Source: Geosiphon pyriformis
Taxonomy: Eukaryota; Glomeromycota; Glomeromycetes; Archaeosporales; Geosiphonaceae
NCBI GenBank assembly: GCA_016748015.1
Contig: JAAOMT010000439.1
Coordinates: forward strand, 207,527-271,526
Length of the DNA stretch: 64,000 nt
Reading direction: 5' to 3'
Made by a program: the position numbers and the translations under genes. Of this stretch, positions 1-9,949 are shown one piece after another (the first letter of the stretch is position 1; each line of letters opens with the position of its first letter). Under the pieces are notes generated by a model. That model did no database searches. It was given only the letters and a program-made list of their open reading frames with translations, and was not told the origin of the DNA.

Positions 1-1974
1 TTTTCAAAAGTCTTATTGTGTTACATATACTAATTCGACAAGGCTCGGGAGAAAATGTGCTTCGCTTTCTGTTGAGAGAACCAAGTATTACCAACGTCTC
101 TAAATTCAAAGATAAGTCGGGCTCACATCGTCTGTATCCAATTTATTAATCTGTCTTGGATAAAGAACGTTAAACTCATTTTTTCTATTTTCAATACTTT
201 GGGAAATGACACTAAAATTTCTGGATTAAAAGATATCGAACAGACAAAAAATATCCACGCGTATGCTGGGTACATTGAAGAAAAGATTTCTTCATATCAT
301 GACCTAAAAGTTGATTTCGTTGAAACCTACTCTCAATCTGCTGTGTCCGGGCGCCTGAGAAAGCTTACAGTAGCCAAAGGACTTTTGCGTGAAGTAAAAA
401 TACTACAGCGACAATTAGGGACACTACTGAAGTGCAAGGTAAAATCAGATATTCTCTTAAAAGACATCTTATAATGTACTCCTCAAAAATAACTGAATTT
501 AATATTGGTTTCAGTTCTTTTTGGACGAGGTTGATAATGAAGTTACCTTGACTGCTTTTAGGTTACTTGTAAGCGACCTATTGGCTCTTTTTAAAGCAGT
601 TAATGAAGGCGTTATCAATGTTTTGGGTCGGTAGGTCATAACCACAATCAAGTCTTAGTCATTAAATATTTGAAAAATTTTCATCTTAAGAATTCTTAAT
701 CATTATATTTAGAGCAATATTGTGAAATGTCGCTGATTGATGCAAAAGATGCATTGGAAATTTACAGGACATTTGTAAAACAAACCGAAGGTGTAGTAGA
801 TTATCTAAGTGTTGCTAAAAAATTAGAAGCTGCGCTTAGAATGCCTATTCCAAATCTTAAACATGTAAGTATCCCAATTTTCTACTACATCAACATTTGA
901 AATTATTAAAAAACTTGGTAATAATTGATATCACTGGCTTAAATAGGCGCCTGTGTCTATGACAGTTTTTCTTGAAGAATACGTTAATGATCCTGATTTT
1001 GAAAAGAATCGACAAGAGTATAAACTCTCAAAAACTTCCTCCCCTCCGAGTCCAAAGTCTCAAAAGACCTTAACCAAATCTAAAGAAATAGCCAAAACTG
1101 AAGGTAGCTCAGAAATTGGGAGCAAACATAAAGAGGAGTTTGCTCTAACTGATACTACCAAAAATAGTAGGTTCTATTAGTTTATCTTTTCTGGAACCTA
1201 TTATTTCTTCTCAACTAATTTCAAACATTTTTAGACGTAATATTTGAGGCCTCCAAGCCTGAATCAAAAGAAAAGGATTTCATAGATTTATTTTCACGCA
1301 TTGAACAAGAACAAACTTTGCTATTCGGAAATCAATCTCTGACAGGAGTTTATGGACCAAGTACCACTAATCCATTTTTGGTGTTGCAGCAGCAGCAGCA
1401 GCAGCAGATAAGTCAAGAGAATACTGTACAGCAATTGAGCCAATTGACATTACAGGAATTGGGATTCCAATCCCAAATTCAACATGCTCATGATACCAAT
1501 CCTTTTCGGGCTTCAATGCTTATGCAAGCCTCTTCATCTTCATTGACTGGAAACGCGATACTTTCTTTCCCACAACAACAATCAAGTTATAACTCATTCC
1601 AAGCACAACAAATTTCAGCCTTATCACCACAGCCAGTAGCATCCACCAATCCATTTTTGACGATGAATAGCCCAATCGATGCCATGCAATTTGATTCACA
1701 ATCTTTATCCACTGGTCTCCAATCAACCACAACTTCACTTGAACATCACTTTCCCACGTCAGATAGCAATCCTTTCAGACGTCTCACTCGGTCGGCTACT
1801 TTTGACTTGTCACAACAGCAGGATCCCACCTTTCCTAGCTCCTCATCATCTTTTCCGACCAATAATAACTCACAGACTACACCATATCAACCCTTTCACG
1901 CAAATACAATGCCTCTTCCATTACAGCATCAGCACCAGCGACATTCTGCCTCGAATTTGTTCAGAGAGTTTTAA
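1..1974 (+). CDS. AP180/CALM-type clathrin adaptor (ANTH domain), 3' part
   Basis: Binds plasma-membrane phosphoinositides and clathrin and recruits cargo, including synaptobrevin-type SNAREs, to endocytic pits (family knowledge). The window opens inside the ANTH domain: from base 3 the frame reads FKSLIVLHILIRQGSGENVL. Further exons follow from about 244 (IHAYAGYIEEK, KGLLREVKILQRQ), 515 (FLDEVDNEVTLTAFRLL), 715 (TEGVVDYLSVAKKLE, RMPIPNLKH), 948 (EEYVNDPDFEKNRQEY) and 1234 to the end. The C-terminal tail is Gln/Ser-rich with four NPF tripeptides (ligands of EH domains such as Ede1/Pan1) and a short polyglutamine run. The stop is TAA at 1972-1974. The N-terminal lipid-binding helix lies outside the window. 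Intron borders are by eye; the first donor (near 125-150) is unclear. Confidence 0.9.
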
Positions 1975-2440
1975 TTTCCTGGGTGTTATTTGGTATTCTA
2001 CGATAATATTTGAATCACTAAGACCAAATATATATTTAATTATAATTCTCGCCCCTTTTTTTGATGTCAACTTTAATTAAAAAATTTGTCAAGATGAATG
2101 GTGAGAAAAAGACTATTGGTTTTTTAGGTTGTATAGTTTAACCTGTGTTTAATTTAATGGGTACTGTAAAAACATCAGTGAATAGAATCACACCGTAATT
2201 AAGTGTCGCATATTAGCGTTGCAGGAGCCTTTTCTTAACTAGAATTTGAAGAGCACCTATAAACCAACATATAGATTCAGTCTTTATAATATAATACCTG
2301 GGCTAAATCGATATTACTATCAAATATGAAAGGCTCCAATATTTAAGATTAAAATCAGTTATCTAAGATTTCTCACAACGCTTGGTGAATTTCTATCCTC
2401 AACTTTGTCGAAATCTTTTGATCAGCGTCTCATTAATATT
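1975..2440. other. intergenic: AP180 3' flank and ABP1 promoter
   Basis: AT-rich spacer between two genes on the same strand. It should hold the AP180 3' UTR and the ABP1 promoter. No RNA gene or repeat was recognised. Confidence 0.5.
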
Positions 2441-5087
2441 ATGAGTCTCGGGGTAAACTTCAATACGTACTCAAAAGAACTTAGATCTACTTACCAAGCT
2501 GTGCTAAACGGTGACGAAAATACTGACTGGGCTTTATACGGTTATGATAAAGCAACAAATGACTTGAAGGTTTTGGAGAGTGGTGGTGAGTCCCCGAGCA
2601 AGATTCTACATTTGAAGCTAGAAAGCTGAATAATCGCTCTTTACTAATACCAACTCGTTTCTATTAAATCTGTACGCAAATTCAGGTGGTGGTTTGGAAG
2701 AACTCGAGGAGGAATTCAACGACGGAAAGATACAGTACGCGTTTGTTCGCGTGAAAGACCCAAACACGGGACTTCCAAAATTTATTCTTATTGGTTGGGT
2801 AAGATAACTTCAATAGTAACACGTTTAGTTGTTTTCAATGAATGAATCAATACAATAATAATTTCGAAAAGTCCTGAAATGCTAATCGCATATCAGTGCG
2901 GCGAAGGTGTTCCTGAAGCGAAAAAAGGATTGTTCAACTCGCATTTTAATGAAGTTGCAAACTTTCTGAAGGTATTTAACCTTTTAGATAATATCTAGTT
3001 GATGCCTATCGTATATTACGCTGATTTTCTAAAATGGTCCTTAATAACATTCTTCATAAAGGGCTACCATCTCCAAATCAATGCCCGATCTGAGGCATGT
3101 ACTAGTTGATAGTATTTCCAAAAATAAAACTCCTTGTAAATATTTTGTGTTTTTAAAAATTTTTAGACAGATGTTGAACCGTCATATATAATGAAACGAA
3201 TTAACGAGAGTAGTGGTTCAAAATATTCAATTCACAAAGAGGCCCCTGTGAAAGCAGAGCCTGTTCTTCCAGTGGTAAGATGAATCTGAAATATTCAAAA
3301 TCTTTCCTTGAACTACTGTTAGTTTAAAATATTATACGCTTTTTTTCTTTTTTGGTCAGCGCTCAGTATATCAGCCTGTGAAAATACCGGATATTGCAGC
3401 GATGCAACGCAGCGCTGCTGCCGAAGATCGAATAAAATCTGTGGTGAATGATTGTCCAAATTTCTCTTTGGCAATTACTTTTAAAATAATCAAATTACAA
3501 CGGTTTTTCTTAAATTCAAAGAGTTCGGTCTATCAACGCACACAGCTCCCAAGTCCGAAGCCTCTGGGAACTCGCTCTACTTGGACTAAACAACCAGATG
3601 TAGGTTCACCCTCACCGGCAGAAATACGTGCTCAACGTGAATATGAGGAAACACAGAGAGAGGAAGAGCAAGCTGCAAAGGCAAAAGAAAGGATTCGATC
3701 AGAAGAACAAAGGCTCTCACGTGAACGAGAGAAAGAGCGTAAACAAGCCGAGGAAGAAGAGCGTCAACGAGAAGAAGAGAGACTACAAGCGGAAGAACGA
3801 GAAAGAATAGAATTGGAGTCCCGAAAGCAAAGAGAAGCTGAAGAAACAAAGAAAAAAACCCAAGAATCACGTGAAAGAGAAGAAGCACAAATATTAGAGT
3901 TAGAGCGTGCGCAAGAAGCTGAACGTCAACGCGAGGTTTTTCTGCATTTTTTATCTGACTTTTTCTGTGTTTAGATTTTTTATTGCTTTTACTTTATAAA
4001 TTACTTTCACTCTATAAATTACTTTCTTTAAAATCTAGGAAGAAGAAATTCGTGCGGCTGAAAAAAATCTCGCCGAGGTAATAGTTCTTTTTCCATGTTT
4101 ATCCTGAACTATTTTCTAATCAAATTAGATCAGTAGACTGCAGAACTAGCAGCAGAGACAGCACTCTTAGTCGCTGCTGATGCGATTGTTGGTAATTCTG
4201 CTGAGACTCTGACCGCTGTTGTTTTATATCCTTATGATGCTGGTAAGTGTCTTCCATTATTTCTGTAGATAAAGATTGTTTAATCATCTTACAAACTCGA
4301 GAATCTAATGAAATTATTATTAATAGCCGAAGATAATGAAATGTCTTTGGTCGAAGGAGAGGTTGTTACCAATATCATTCAAGTTGATGAAGGATGGTGG
4401 CAAGGTGTTGGGGAAGATGGTATAAAGTCCGGATTATTTCCTGGTAATTCAAATTCTGTGGTGTAAAACAGACTCTTTCATTTGACTGGCTTTGTGTTTG
4501 AAATTTAATTTCAAGATCTTACTCTTTTTGGTAGCAAACTATGTCGAGTTAATAGCTGATCCACAACAGGTATTCGATTTATATTTTGAATTAGACCTCG
4601 ACTAATCTATTTGGTAATTTACTGACTGTATAACATTTTAATGACTAACAGATCTCAAAGGAAGAACTTGTAATTTCACGCTTTCCGAGCTCTCATCCTT
4701 CAAAATTTTTGAAAACGAACTCAAATAATTCTTTAAAATAGATGCCTAAAAATCCTCATGAGCTTGAACTCAAATCCGAACTTGAACCCGAACCCGAACC
4801 CGATGAAGAGCCTGAACAGGAATCTGAGCCACTTGATACTAATCAAATGACTGTAGTCGCACTTTATGAATACGAAGCAGCGGAGGATAATGAAATATCT
4901 TTTGTTGAAGGGGAAATAATCACTAACATTGAATATGTTTCCGAGGATTGGTGGAAAGGTGTTAACTCAGAAGGGGCTGTTGGACTCTTTCCTGGTAGAT
5001 AATTATATTTTATCGTGCCGTGTTCCTTGTTTGATATTTTTACACTAACAAATTTTGATTATAGCGAATTATGTTGAACAAAGATGA
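2441..5087 (+). CDS. ABP1: Abp1/drebrin-like actin-binding protein (ADF-H + two SH3)
   Basis: Cortical actin-patch protein that binds F-actin and links it to endocytic partners through SH3 domains. The start is the ATG at 2441 ([20 protein letters not shown]), the expected beginning of the N-terminal ADF-homology domain; upstream in-frame codons lack an ATG. ADF-H exons cover 2441-3240 ([49 protein letters not shown]). A middle part rich in Glu, Arg and Lys (3600-4080) is probably a helical or coiled linker. Two SH3 domains follow: one from about 4205 ([40 protein letters not shown]) and one from about 4850 ([37 protein letters not shown], stop 5085-5087). An acidic Glu-Pro stretch separates them. 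There are about ten introns. One (3095-3166) appears to use a GC donor and one (3441-3521) is stopless and in frame. Confidence 0.92.
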
Positions 5088-5740
5088 TATCAATTTTGAT
5101 TGGCTTTAAACGGTTATTTCATATGGCTTGTGCACGCTTTAATGTAGATTTGGTCTTTCACCCAACCATCTATTAAGTAGCAGATTTTCCTAAAATTTCC
5201 ATCTGAACATAGCAAAGACATAATTTAACTATAATATCACCCTTGTTAACTACAATATTAATTTATTCTTTAAAGTGGTTATTCAAGAGGCAAATTTAGC
5301 CGCGAAAATTGTAAAAATATCATTTTATTAAATACAAAGCATATAAATGTATAACTACAATAAAAGGATGGATGGCGTCATGCAGTTTACCAATGACGAT
5401 TGGAGGTTTTAAAAAGTTTAAGCAATAACTAGGGAGGGTATTATTAAAGCTAAGTTTAGTACAAGAAAATCAAAGATTAAAAAGATACAGAAATTTTCTA
5501 ATTTAGATCTCATGTTTCACAAGCAGGGACTATCATCATCCAAGAACAAGCGATTGCCGACATGTGTACACACTACATCGACATTGATACATTATATTCA
5601 ATGTTGGTGATGTGCAGCCGGTAATATATAAGTTACAATATAAAATGGAAATATGGAGGCAGGGTTGAGAGGGAAGCAATTAGACCTGGTAAAATCGAAA
5701 ATGATGTGGACGAATCTCGGAGCGAGGGGATGTGGTCAGA
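5088..5740. other. convergent 3' flanks of ABP1 and synaptobrevin
   Basis: No gene seen. The region lies between the two convergent stop codons and probably holds both 3' UTRs. It is AT-rich with no recognisable repeat. Confidence 0.5.
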
Positions 5741-6487
5741 TCAGTCTTTTTTACTCTTGACAACAATCGGTACTGATATTGAAAAATTCCAGTTAAGCTT
5801 TAACGCGGTTAATAGTGGAAATTGATTTTCACTGATCCTACTTACCAATAATGACGGTTGCCAAAATAAGTATCACTATTGTGAGAATAATCTTCATTTT
5901 CATATCCTTCCACCACATTTGCTTGCGGACTCTGTTGGCGCCACGACGAAACCCTTGAGCCGATTGATGAAGATTTTCTGTGGAATATTAGAGAAACAGA
6001 AGGAAAATATGCGGAAATTAATTTGAAATTGATGAAATTTAAGTTCTTGTCAATTACATATTTGTTAATGAACTTCTTATGATCGGTAAAGACAAGTAAC
6101 TCAACTAATTTAGTCATAGCTTACCAGTTTTATCTTGCAATACATCAAGCCTCTCGCCTCGTTCAGCGACACGGTTAATATTATCACGCATGATACCCAC
6201 AGTTTCGTCAATTTTCTGCTGGATTACTTGGGTCTTAGCGGCCCCAGGTTCACCAGAAGGAGCTCCGTTCCTTGGAATATGAGGGTCATATGGATCAGAC
6301 CTGTTTTATGGAATGGTTTGAGGAAACCAAAGAAGTGAAAAGGAACAAGTATTTGGGGTTGAATGTTGGTCTTATGAAGTAAGCTTAAATAAAAAGGAGA
6401 CTAAAGTCATGCAGATCGAATCCGGCTTAGTTATTCAACAAAAGGAACGTACGTGCCAGTAAATTCACAACACATAAAAGTTTACAT
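5741..6487 (-). CDS. SNC1: synaptobrevin/VAMP v-SNARE (Snc1/Snc2 type)
   Basis: R-SNARE of post-Golgi and endocytic vesicles that pairs with plasma-membrane t-SNAREs for fusion. Read on the minus strand: the exon 6299-6125 gives [19 protein letters not shown], then the SNARE motif ([29 protein letters not shown]) with the central R of the R-SNARE layer. The exon from 5977 gives the end of the SNARE motif and the membrane anchor ([20 protein letters not shown], then [17 protein letters not shown]). The last exon, 5772-5741, ends VVKSKKD with TGA at 5743-5741. The best start model has the ATG split by an intron: AT at 6487-6486, donor GTAAAC, acceptor CAG at 6302-6300, then G at 6299. The start is less certain than the rest. 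Confidence 0.9.
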
Positions 6488-6964
6488 CTACTTCACAAAA
6501 CCAACTTGTCATTAGCAGTTCTCACTTTCACGAGACCTATGAAGTCGCCCCAGTAACAGGAGTAAGCCATTAGTGAACCCATACCCCACCTCTCACTTTT
6601 ATTATACGTACATTTTTGAATTGTTGGTATTAATTTGAGAAATTGGTAAAAAACCTGCTCTAGGATGCGATTTCTGTGTGGCAAGGAAAAGAAGTGAGAA
6701 ATTTTCAAGTCGACAGCACAACTGAAGTGGTCCTTTTAAATAATAGAAATAGGTTTTGGATTGATAGAATACCCAGTTTTTATTTCTGACTAATAGCTTT
6801 ATTGTGATTCCGATTTCTAATCCGGCCATTTATCTTGGCACAATACAAATCTAGGCAACCATATGACATTCAATATAATTGATATCACTATCTATAGGCA
6901 TATCCGGAAAATCTTGAATATTTAAGATAAACAAGAAAACTACAAATTTCGGAAATTTGAAAAA
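6488..6964. other. intergenic between synaptobrevin 5' end and next gene 3' end
   Basis: Should hold the synaptobrevin 5' UTR and promoter (minus strand) and the 3' UTR of the gene ending at 6965. Open frames here have no recognisable homology and look like chance. Confidence 0.45.
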
Positions 6965-8145
6965 TCAAATATGCTTTATTTCGGATTGCCATAAACCCCG
7001 ATATTTTTGAAACTGCTCAGCTTCTACCGATTGATTTCGCAACTTATAAGCTTTGGTCAACATATTAGCAGCCTCGAAACAAGCCATTAATCTTTCTTTT
7101 CGATCATCATCAATCTCTCGCTGTTCGACTATTCGTATGTCTTCTTTTTCTAAAAGATTAATTAGTTCTTTTGCTGTAATGTCAGCTCGCGCCCAAGCTA
7201 CCTTAGAGTCGACTTTCATTGCGGCCAGAATCAATATAGCAAATGAATGTGGATCAAATTGTGACACATTATAATATGTCATGAGACCAAAGCATTTATA
7301 GACCTCATCCAAAGCCATCATATCTCGATTCCTTTCTTCAGCCAAGATCGGAACTTTTCCATCTACAATATTTTCTTTGGCAGAGGGTAGATTTTTCATC
7401 TTTTGTTTTATTTTCCTGCGACGTCCAATCCTATCCGAAAACGCTTTCATTAAAGTTCTAAATTCTCTATGAAGCGGGAACTGAGCATATTTTTGGCGGT
7501 CGGCTAACACCTTGAAGGCGGTTTCTTCAGCGTGGAACTTTACACATTGTTGAACTAAATATTGAGTAGTGAAGTGGTCCATGGGTAATCCTTTTTTCCG
7601 CCACCTCGAAATGATTGATGGCATTTGTTGCGCTTGGTTCTGATCTTGTATTAGTGCTATTAAACGTTGTAGTTTCCATCGATGAGGAACTGAATGTATC
7701 TGACTGAGACTTGTTTTCTTGATTATATCATCGGCCATATCTTTAAAACTGAAATATATACTTTCTTGGATTTCTTTAGGTTCTTCGATGACGGGTCCTA
7801 TGACTATTTCAGGGGAGAAAAGATCTTCATCCTCGGAGTCTGTCTCATCGTCATCATCATCGTCATCATCATCGTCTATTTTTACCTGTTTGATCGGCGG
7901 TTTCTTGGGGCCTTTTTTTGCTATTGATAAACCATTAAAAGTTTTTGATGGATTAAATATTCAATATAACAAATAAAGATAGTTTGGAAGGTAAATTTAC
8001 CGTAAAAAGGCCTGGTACTGTGATATTCTCGAAAATTTACAGCAACTGATATGGAATCATATTGGTATAGTGGAAATAAACCACGTGATAATAATATAAT
8101 AAGCCCTGTGCAAAGAATGACAAACCACCTTTTGATCAATTTCAC
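6965..8145 (-). CDS. unrecognised protein, probably mitochondrial
   Basis: The main exon (about 7919 down to the stop at 6965) encodes roughly 315 residues: a lysine/proline start (KKGPKKPPIKQ), an acidic run of ten Asp, then a long region that looks all-helical (WRKKGLPMDHFTTQYLVQQC, ETAFKVLADRQKYAQFPLHR, FDPHSFAILILAAMKV). The helical pairs resemble pentatricopeptide-type or mitoribosomal helical proteins, but I do not recognise a family. An upstream exon (to about 8000) reads NFREYHSTRPFY and joins in frame as STRPFYAKKGPKK, which resembles a mitochondrial presequence and cleavage region. The ATG at 8145 (MKLIKRWFVILCTG) is the only upstream in-frame start I found. That N-terminus is unusually hydrophobic, so the true first exon may lie elsewhere. 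Confidence 0.6.
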
Positions 8146-8509
8146 TTTTTGGTTGACAAGCGCCTATCGCGTTATTTGAATTGGAAAACGAAGACGTTTT
8201 ATGTATTGAAAACTTTCAAAAAAACACTCAACAGTTCTAAAACCACACTTTGATACTGACCTTTTTTGTCTGATAATGGCTGGTAAAATTCTTTCTTTCT
8301 GCCCCAACTATTTTTCAAAGGAATTTTGAACCTACAAGCAACCTGTACAAAGGGGACAATACAAGAAAAAGTCTTTTGTGAAAACATGAGTGCACGACTG
8401 AAAGCAAAAAAATTTGGATCCGAAATATGGATCATATTATCATCACATGCTTTGAAAAGCAGTGACCAATAAAATAGCTTTAATTTGATGTTTAAAAAAA
8501 TCATATAAA

Positions 8510-9930
8510 GTTTAAATATTTAAAATAATAAAAATAATAGTTGTTTTGCTCAAAACTTTTATATATTGTTAAAATTAAACCACTTTTCAATATTAAAATT
8601 GTATTCTTATAAAGTGTTAATAAAAATTTTAAATTAATCTAAAATAAAATTAAACAAAAAATTTAGCACTAAATTAGTTAAAAAAAACATTATTATTAAA
8701 ATATTTTATTTATTTTCAAAATGTTAGGTATAAATAAAATAATTACTTTTTATTTAAGTATTATTAAAAAATTTTGCAATATTTAAATATTATTTTTTAA
8801 TAACTTAATTATTAATAATATTTGTTATATTATTAATAATTATATTGTTTACAAATTTTTTAATTATAAACAAAAAAGTTTTAAAAGTTTTTAAACTGTT
8901 TAAAATATTTAATTTGATAATATTTAACTTAATTTTAACAAAATTAATAACAAATTAATTAATTTTAAAGTTATTAATTTAAAATAAAAAATTCAAAATA
9001 ATTTTTAATAAATTATATTTATTTTAAGCATTATAATCTTTAAACTTTTTTGAAAAATGTATATTTATATATATATTTTTAAATAATAATATTTTAAATT
9101 TTAATTGTTTAATAAAATAAAATTCAAATGCTGTTTATTTTTATAAATTTATATTAAATCCAATTATATTTGAATTAAATATAACCAACTATTTAAATAA
9201 AATTATTATTTAATACAAATAATTTAAATTTTTCTTATTTTTTCTTTTTTAATAATTTTAATAATTTTAATGATTTTAAATATAATAGATAAGTTATAAT
9301 AAATTCTCAAAAATCAGGTATATATTTTATTTTTAAATTTATTTTATCATTTATTATTTTTAGTTATAACAATTTAATAATATATAAAAATATTATATAT
9401 ATATTTTTTTTTATTAATTTATTTTAAATTTTGTATTAATTATACAATATAATTAATCCATTAATAGTTTCATTTATTATTTATTAAAATATAATTTTTT
9501 ATAATGGTTGGACTACACTAATTAAGACATTTAAAAAAAAATAATGTTTCTATGCTACTATCAAACTCTGTTCATAGAATCTCTTTTATTAAAAGAATCT
9601 CAGCAGTGTTAGCGAAGCAAAGAAAATTATAACTTTGCTATTACACCTCGTTCTTATTATCTATACAAATTGGACTGTTTAACGATAATATAGATTATAA
9701 GAGGTGATTTGATCATTGTTTCAATTTATAAATGATGAAATGTTATTACTCATATGCTTTTAATTTGAAAAAAAGTGGGATTAAATTTTTAAAATTAAAA
9801 TCAATCTAGTTGATAAAGGAATAAGGCCATTATTTCAGAACATAGTTGTTTATAAGTAGTAACGGTTTTGCCAAAAAAATGAATTCATAATACGAATTTA
9901 AACGAAATTTACTTTTAGAAAATCAAAAAT
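8510..9930. other. AT-rich gene desert
   Basis: Very low GC, no open frame of note, no tRNA, and no transposon that can still be recognised. It may be an ancient mobile element decayed beyond recognition. The last part (9500-9930) is slightly less AT-rich and should contain the MDM31 promoter. Confidence 0.55.
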
Positions 9931-9949
9931 ACCCTTTCAAAAAAGCTTA

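Noticed and set aside
1520-2080. Overlapping frames in the AP180 C-terminus
   Set aside because: The NPF-rich plus frame ending at 1974 continues the ANTH gene; the other frames lack any support.
3586-3888. Minus-strand Leu/Val/Phe-rich frame
   Set aside because: Antisense of the Glu/Arg-rich linker of ABP1.
6602-6829. Minus-strand frame starting MAGLEIG upstream of synaptobrevin
   Set aside because: Considered as a first exon, but it does not join in frame to the conserved SDPYDPH exon by any evident splice site.
8510-9930. Possible mitochondrial DNA insertion because of very high AT
   Set aside because: No rRNA, tRNA or respiratory-chain protein frames can be read; the same composition occurs in decayed nuclear repeats here.
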